A stretch of DNA of 64,000 nucleotides, taken from assembly GCF_003711515.1 (NCBI RefSeq), contig NW_021167081.1, positions 4,201,166 to 4,265,165 of the forward strand, read 5' to 3'. Shown in pieces: positions 58,788-64,000 of the stretch. A program made the translations under genes and the position numbers. The DNA comes from Sodiomyces alkalinus F11. Lineage: Eukaryota > Ascomycota > Sordariomycetes > Glomerellales > Plectosphaerellaceae. The stretch's first letter is position 1. Every line of letters begins with the position of its first letter. A model generated the notes under the pieces. The model did not search any database. It saw only the letters and a program-made list of their open reading frames with translations, and was not told where the DNA came from.

Positions 58788-60483
58788 TCAAATAAACCGC
58801 GTAGACTTTTGCTCAGATGGTGGCACTGGTTGGCTTTGTCCTGTCCTGATGTTTGCTCTGTCTTGGACTCCTTCAATGCCGTTGTTGCCTAGAAGATAGT
58901 CTCCGAGGTATTTCATGGCATTGTACATTTCCTCTCCGGTGGGGATAATATTCTCCCGAGGGAGAAGAAAACCGTAACTGCCAGTGTCTCTTAGCTTGAT
59001 CTGATAGCTGAAGTGAGCACGCAGTTCGTGATAGAACCAGTCGATGGCCGAACCGCCGCTGGCTCCAATCCTTGGTGGATGATTTTGCCGTGGCACCGAT
59101 ATGACGGTCTCTTCACAGGCAGGCGATACAGAATAAGACTCGCCGCTATATAAGCGGATAGCTTTGGCAAGGCCCACTGCAAGCTCTTCAAGGTTCTCGA
59201 GATTCGGTGGATCTACATCGCAAGTATACGAGTACGGAAACATGATCTGCTGCGAGTAGGAGTGTAGATCAATCAGTCCTATGAACTGGGCTTTGTTGCT
59301 TCTTGCTTGGTCCAGAGCCCAGTTCGCCAGGACAGCTGCCTCGACCGCTTCCCATGGCGCATTACCACCGTAAGTTTCCGAGCAGGGGTCACTGCCGCCG
59401 TCTGTACTCCCCCAGCCAAACCCGAATGCATGGTCGAGATCAAACCCACGGCAAAAACGAAGGTCTGTTTGTTGCCGAGATTTGCGCCAGAGTCGATCGA
59501 CTTGCCATGTGTATTCTGCTCCGTCGGGATTGACCACTGGGATGAATACAAAATCGAAATGGTCAAGTAGCTTGGTGATCATCGGGTCCCTGCCATAGCC
59601 AGTGACGAAGGACCATGCGACGTAGTTGACGGTCGTAGTTGAAATCCATTCACGGGCATGCATTCCACCAGTCACGACTAGTGTTCTTCTCCTGGGCGTT
59701 GTATCTCCCAGCCGGGCCCCAACACGTAAAGCATGTATATCTCGACCTTCGTACGACAATCCAATGCTTGATAATTGAGTAATCGAGGGAAACATGGCAG
59801 TCAGATACCGTAGCCAGGGAACAATGACCTGGGGTTGTTAGCAGACAGTACATCGAGGTTTACTAGGCCAACCAGAGCGGGATACAGACTGAGAGGGGGC
59901 GGTAATCACGAAAGAAGACGTTCTCCGCACCCGCTTCAGGTGTTAAGAGGGACTGGGTACCAGCCACCATCTTGTCGAGAGATCGATCCAGCGGAGAAGA
60001 AGCGGATGCATTGCGGATCGCGGCGTCCAGATCCGGAATGAGAGTGGAATATGAATCAGAAAGCGAAGGGGGAAGCAGTGCTACAAAGGAGGAGACCACA
60101 TGCTTCTGAAGCCGGATATCCACGTTATTCTTGTTGAATGACCATACGTCGAGTAAGAGGCGAGTCGCGGCCTCGGCAACAGCTTCTGCCTCTTGGGACG
60201 TCGACACATTTAGACGGAGCACCACCTCATCGACATGACGGGTAGACAAGTCCCTGGGTAGCACAGCAATATTGGTCTTCTTCCGCGGTTGCCCGAAAAG
60301 CAGCTCAACAGTCTCGTCGCAGAGCCAGTTGAGGAAAGGAAACAGACGAGGTGTTACACGAGCAGACCCGGGTTCTTGGACAAAATCGGATTGGGTGGCT
60401 ATCTCGGTGGCAAGAATCTGGTCGGTGGGCGCCGCAAGGGTGATGGAAGTGAAGGCTATCGCAAGAGCTGGAAAGAGATGCAT
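58788..60483 (-). CDS. ecm14: Ecm14-type inactive metallocarboxypeptidase (M14 family), two exons
   Basis: Secreted M14 carboxypeptidase homolog. The Ecm14 family is known as pseudoenzymes linked to the cell wall or extracellular matrix. Exon 1 is 60,483-59,890, intron 59,889-59,829, exon 2 59,828-58,788; 544 aa. Residues 1-18 are a signal peptide (MHLFPALAIAFTSITLAA), followed by a propeptide to about 200. The peptidase-like domain keeps the zinc ligands His255 and Glu258 (HAREW) and His387 (DLHSYS), the substrate-binding DRLWRKSR and Tyr464 (IDWFYHE). The catalytic Glu is replaced by Lys476 (YQIKLRDTG), and the CPA Asn144-Arg145 pair is Asp330-His331 (GFDLDHAFG). This substitution pattern identifies Ecm14 rather than an active enzyme. 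The start has a signal peptide directly after it and A at -3. Slightly shorter at the C-terminus than the roughly 580-600 aa usual for the family, from memory. Confidence 0.93.
59829..59889 (-). other. ecm14 intron (61 nt)
   Basis: On the minus strand: donor CTCTCA|gtctgt, branch site tgctaac, acceptor ccccag|GTCATT. The join gives RPLSVIVPWLRYLTAMFPS, which preserves the frame across the propeptide-peptidase linker. The alternative donor gtatcc, 4 nt on, shifts the frame. Confidence 0.88.
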
Positions 60484-60780
60484 GGTGATTCTGCAACAGG
60501 GATGATTCGCAAGGCTAGACTAAAGGCAGTCTATCAATCATATCGCAACGCAGCTGCATAGTGAGGAATTAGGAATTGTTGAAGTGGGTGGATAAGGCAA
60601 TGCCAAACACGTCGATAGTCAACGGCAACATGTTGCATAGACCTCCCTCGGGGGTGGAATAACCGAACGGCCGATTACGCGTTTGGGCACGGAAGGTGGA
60701 TATCAGTAGGATTATCGGCCAGTAATATAGCCCCCTACAACCACATGTTGTAACAACGTTTTACGCCTTTAATATAATTA
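60484..60780 (-). promoter_or_regulatory. ecm14 upstream region
   Basis: About 300 bp of normal-composition DNA up to the MITE. RIP-like composition begins at about 60.75 kb, so the unmutated promoter is short. No clear core element was found. The plus-strand open frames here (60,272-60,561) are antisense to exon 1. Confidence 0.4.
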
Positions 60781-61429
60781 GGCGATATTTATTCCGACTA
60801 GAGTAGCGGTATCCCGTAAAATATATTTTGGTATCCCGTATAATAGTAAGCTATTTAGGATAGCCTGCTAAGTGTTTTCCTCGGCTAGTAAATTACCTAA
60901 GTATCCATGCCTAAAGTCCCGGAATATTGTGAGATCGTGGACACGAAGAAGATAAAGAATTTTCACCCGATATACCTTAGATACTTTAACGTACGAATTC
61001 GCTGCTATCTTAAAGATATTTATATTAATATTAAGCCTTAAAATCTTACTATATCCTTCCCTTATCCAAAGCCGCCTACGCCCTTAAGAGCTTCAATATA
61101 GGATATTTATTTTATAATAGTATTGAATTTATTACTTTAGATAAAAGTTATATATAAAGCCCTGCTCGAGTCCGTAAAGATATACGATAAATAGGTAGTC
61201 TTAGGTATCGTTTAGGTACCCCCCTAGCTAATTATAGCGGCTAGCTTCCTAGATCGTACCTCTAGCGATATAGTAGTAGTCCACGATCTTATAATATACC
61301 GGGACTTTAGGCATAGATACTTAGGTAATTTACTAGCCGAGGAAAACGCTTAGAAGGCTATCTTAAATAGGTTACTATTATGCGGGGTACTAAAACGTGT
61401 TATACGGGATACCGCTACTCTTCCAACTA

Positions 61430-61912
61430 AGGCACTTGTTTATTCCGACTGGGGTATAATTATTAGCAGCCGGCGCCAGCCGCCCACGGTCGCGATCCTT
61501 CCGTTTAATCCGTTTAATCCGTGTTCAATTCATTCAATCCATTCAATCCGTTCAATCCGTTTAATTAGCTTATATCGTTCGGATCGTCTTTTTGCCCTTA
61601 GTTATAATCGTTAATGAAGCTTATTCCTATAATATAATTACGTATACTGTCCTAGCTCTTTCTATAACCTACGGATAGCTTTATCTATTCCCGACCAGGA
61701 TCTAGATAGGATTAGGTTGCCTCTCACTAAATTTGCGTTCGATTAGCCCCGACCCTTACCCCCACGATATCTATAGCAGATTTGGTCGTTATATAGTAGA
61801 TAGATTAAACGAATTAAATAGATTAAACTTACCGTAAAGGGAAGGATCGCGACCGTGGGCGGCTAGTGCCGGCTGCTGATAATAGTACCCTAGCCGGAAT
61901 AAACAAGTGCCC
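61430..61912. mobile_element. MITE 2 nested in the right TIR of MITE 1
   Basis: A 483-bp element flanked by TA (61,428-61,429 and 61,913-61,914). The TIRs are about 95 bp: aggcacttgtttattccgac at the left, and the complement of cggaataaacaagtgccc at the right. Both continue through gcagccggc and ccgcccacggtcgcgatcc. Removing it restores the MITE 1 TIR. No ORF. Its outermost TIR bases resemble those of MITE 1, so both may use one transposase. Confidence 0.85.
61502..61566. repeat. Short degenerate tandem repeat in MITE 2
   Basis: About seven units of an 8-10-bp motif (cgtttaatc / cattcaatc / gttcaatc). A mirrored, mutated version (gattaaacgaattaaatagattaaac) lies near 61,801-61,830, inside the opposite TIR. 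Confidence 0.75.
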
Positions 61913-61934
61913 TAGTTAGAATAAGTGCCGCCTA

Positions 61935-62650
61935 TAATTAATTTAGAATCTATTAATCTAACTGTTTTTATTGTATTTGTTACAGGCTATGGCCCGTGGA
62001 ATAGTCCCCGGTAGTGGCTAGGACTAAGAAGCACGGAGCTCCTAGTAAGGCCTGTGCGATCTAACCTATACTTAGCCGCCTATACACCGCATAGACTTTT
62101 CCATTCCGGCTTTCCTTCCTTAGTTCAAATAAACTATATTTTCGGCCTTTATATATATAAATAACTTTTAATAAGCTATTATATATTCGAACTCAAGACT
62201 ATAAGCTTTAACGCTTATATAGAAGGAGGTCCTAGTTATTTCGCCCCGAGCCTATTAATAGGCTAAGGGCAGGTCGTAAGGACCTTATATAATAAGATTA
62301 ACAAACGCGTATTATAATACGTATAGAAAGCGGTAAGGATATATATCGCCGCTATTCACGATACACTTATAAGGCTATAAATATCCCTTGAAAAGTCTTA
62401 AATCAACCCGTACCTTATACCCACTATATACTTAATATCTACCCTAGTTATTACGCCCTTATTAATACCCGGGCCCCTAAAAGTACAGACTACTATACCT
62501 ACTCTACTACCGCTACCTACGCTCTTATACTGGGTATAGTAAGTCGCTATCCCCGCGAAATTCAGTAAGAAACATAGAGTATATAGCCTAGTCCTAAGCT
62601 ATAGGACTAAAGCTTAAACTTAACGGGCCGCTATTTCGTAGTAATAAAAA
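61935..62650 (+). other. 5' part of a gypsy-type element (unresolved)
   Basis: AT-rich leader-like sequence. The first 150 bp keep many CA/TG (for example gcccgtggaatagtcc), then it becomes strongly RIPed. A Thr/Pro-rich reading begins at about 62.4 kb. It probably belongs with the gag that follows. Confidence 0.35.
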
Positions 62651-63371
62651 GGCGTAGTACTAAATTCACACGTGCTTAGACACTTAACCTTAGTAAGTAG
62701 TTAGTACCTTCTTTAGTAATAAAGGCATAAATAAAGACTTTAACCGAGAAGACTTTATAGCCTATCTTAACCGTATATATAAGGATTATGATAAATAAGA
62801 CTATACTACTAATATCCTTAAATCGATAAAGTAAAAGCCTAACTAGCTATTTACGCATTTCCTACTAGTATTTGAAAAGAACCTAGTATAAGTCGGAGGC
62901 TATACTTAGGTAGACTATATTAAGACATTATTCCTTAATAGCGCCCTAAATAAAGGGCTACGTAATAGCCTAATAGCTGTTACCCTCCCCGATACCTACA
63001 CTAAGTAGGTTAATAAAGTATAAAAGATCGCGTAGAGATATAAGGGTACTGATAAGTTATACTAACTAGTCCCCATTATTTATAATAACCGAGGACCGGC
63101 TAAAGACGCTAATAGCGACATCGCTATAAGTAAAGTTAATAAGGTTAGTGAGTCTAAGGGGGCCTAGTAATAACCCAACCGCTACGCGAATATTATATAT
63201 TAGAACTATTAGAAGAACCACGCCTAATAGTACTATAAAAGTAAGAAGGATACGGTGGCCCAAATATCCCCTTAAAAGGAGGAATGCAATAACGTTCCCC
63301 AGGATACTAAATACTCGGAAAAAGACTAGCTTTAGTACGAAATGGGGCACCGGAGCTATCGGCGTGAAAGT
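62650..63371 (+). pseudogene. Gypsy-type gag fragment
   Basis: Plus-strand reading: DFNREDFIAYLNRIYKDYDK near 62.73-62.79 kb, FTHFLLVFEKNLV near 62.85 kb, then FLNSALNKGLRNSLIAVTLP near 62.93-62.99 kb. This is the pattern of the retrotransposon gag domain of fungal gypsy elements. A degenerate Cys/His knuckle follows near 63.19 kb. TAG/TAA stops interrupt it, and the copia2 LTR cuts it off at 63,372, so pol is missing. The 94-codon minus-strand open frame at 63,066-63,350 is antisense. Confidence 0.7.
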
Positions 63372-63660
63372 TGTCGTATGGGCACACGGACCACGACGTG
63401 GTCCCTAGGGGATCTATGCCTGACTAAGGGCTTTAGATCTTGGGGACCTTAAGTATCAGGATATAATAAAGGCGGATACCGGAAATGACAGGGTAGAATC
63501 TAAAGAACATAGTATCTATGATAGAGTCTTCACTATCAAAATTAAGGGTATAAAAGATATATATAGATATAACTTAATATAATATATATACAGGAGATTT
63601 CTGCTTTATTAAATTAATTATATAAGTGCAATTTTAACGTGCGATAGTTATAAGCCCTGT
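63372..63660 (+). repeat. copia2 5' LTR (lightly RIPed)
   Basis: About 289 bp matching the split LTR of copia1 (40,729-40,906 plus 47,169-47,276). It keeps many CA/TG sites mutated there, for example ATGGGCACACGGACCACGAC here against atag...actataat at 40.7 kb. It contains the inverted repeat GGACCACGACGTGGTCC (63,388-63,404) and the uninterrupted LINE D target aaattaagggtataaaag. Confidence 0.85.
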
Positions 63661-64000
63661 TTATAACACCTAAACGATAGATATTAATAAGGATAGCATA
63701 TTCCACTATAAACAGTAATCACGTTTTATAAGCACTCTTTAAATAACTACTATTAATATAATTAGAATAATTACGCGATCAATTAACCTACCGACCTATC
63801 TACTAATTAATTAATTAACTGATAAACTAGTAAAGATATCTTCTAATATATCTAATATCAAATAGAAGGCAGCCGCCACTACCCTCGTTAACTAGAGGGA
63901 TTAGGTAGCGTGGGAGCGCGCTATATATGGTAAATCTGCCTCCTACTAGGATAACTATCTTAATGTAAAGCTAAGTGACGAGGAGGCTAATACCTACCTC
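63661..64000 (+). mobile_element. copia2 internal 5' end (runs off the window)
   Basis: After the LTR comes an AT-rich leader. At about 63.85 kb a plus-strand reading starts that looks like a copia gag N-terminus (TTLVNQRDxVAWERAIYGKS, then LNVKLSDEEANTYL). The element continues beyond the window. Confidence 0.6.

Larger units (their letters stand above)
60781..61932. mobile_element. MITE 1 (long TIRs, TA target duplication), interrupted by MITE 2
   Basis: Left TIR 60,781-60,940 pairs as an inverted repeat with 61,281-61,427 plus 61,915-61,932. The element begins GGCGATATTTATTCCGAC after TA (60,779-60,780) and ends GAATAAGTGCCGCC before TA (61,933-61,934). Without MITE 2 it would be about 667 bp. 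The interior has no transposase. TA duplication and long TIRs suggest mobilisation by a Tc1/mariner (Fot1/Pot2-like) transposase in trans. Confidence 0.85.

Noticed and set aside
59303..60561. Plus-strand ORFs of 68-90 codons over ecm14
   Set aside because: They are antisense to the exons of ecm14, whose protein is conserved and correctly spliced.
61502..61566. Short spaced repeats resembling a CRISPR-like array
   Set aside because: The units are 8-10 bp, contiguous and degenerate, lie in a MITE terminal repeat, and the genome is eukaryotic.

Overview
The window looks like a repeat-rich block from a filamentous ascomycete (Pezizomycotina) genome. Three things point there: about 60-nt introns with CTAAT/CTAAC branch sites, two fungal housekeeping-type genes (a family X DNA polymerase and the secreted pseudo-carboxypeptidase Ecm14), and heavy repeat-induced point mutation (RIP) of everything else. 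In the repeats CpA and TpG are nearly gone, TpA is in great excess and CpG survives. Gln and Trp codons have therefore become TAG/TAA, and almost no long ORF exists outside 55.99-60.78 kb. A finer placement (Eurotiomycetes-like) is only a guess.

Layout. 1-11.9 kb: three minus-strand copies (A, B, C) of one Tad1/CgT1-type LINE. 11.9-12.8 kb: a Ty1/copia reverse-transcriptase fragment. 12.8-18.9 kb: unassigned degraded DNA with short repeats and two coherent minus-strand readings. 18.9-26.1 kb: plus-strand gypsy element (gypsy1). 26.4-31.4 kb: divergent plus-strand LINE (E). 31.4-33.2 kb: unassigned GC-rich DNA. 33.2-36.9 kb: minus-strand gypsy (gypsy2) lacking its RT catalytic core and integrase. 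37.3-47.3 kb: copia1, whose 3' LTR is split by a full-length LINE (D) with a 13-bp target duplication. 47.5-56.0 kb: minus-strand gypsy3, with 157-bp LTRs at both ends and an extra reading frame after integrase.

55.99-60.78 kb is a non-RIPed island with two convergent intact genes. pol4 (plus, three exons, 595 aa) has all three polymerase X aspartates. ecm14 (minus, two exons, 544 aa) is a zinc-site-retaining but catalytically dead M14 protein. 60.78-61.93 kb is a pair of nested MITEs with TA target duplications. 62.1-63.37 kb is a gypsy-type gag fragment, and 63.37-64.0 kb is the lightly mutated 5' LTR and 5' end of another copia element of the copia1 family.

The repeats do not work with the genes. 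They form a nested graveyard around them. RIP intensity differs between elements, which gives a rough relative chronology: the LINEs are saturated, gypsy3 is partial and the last copia LTR is light. No CRISPR, rRNA or convincing tRNA was seen.
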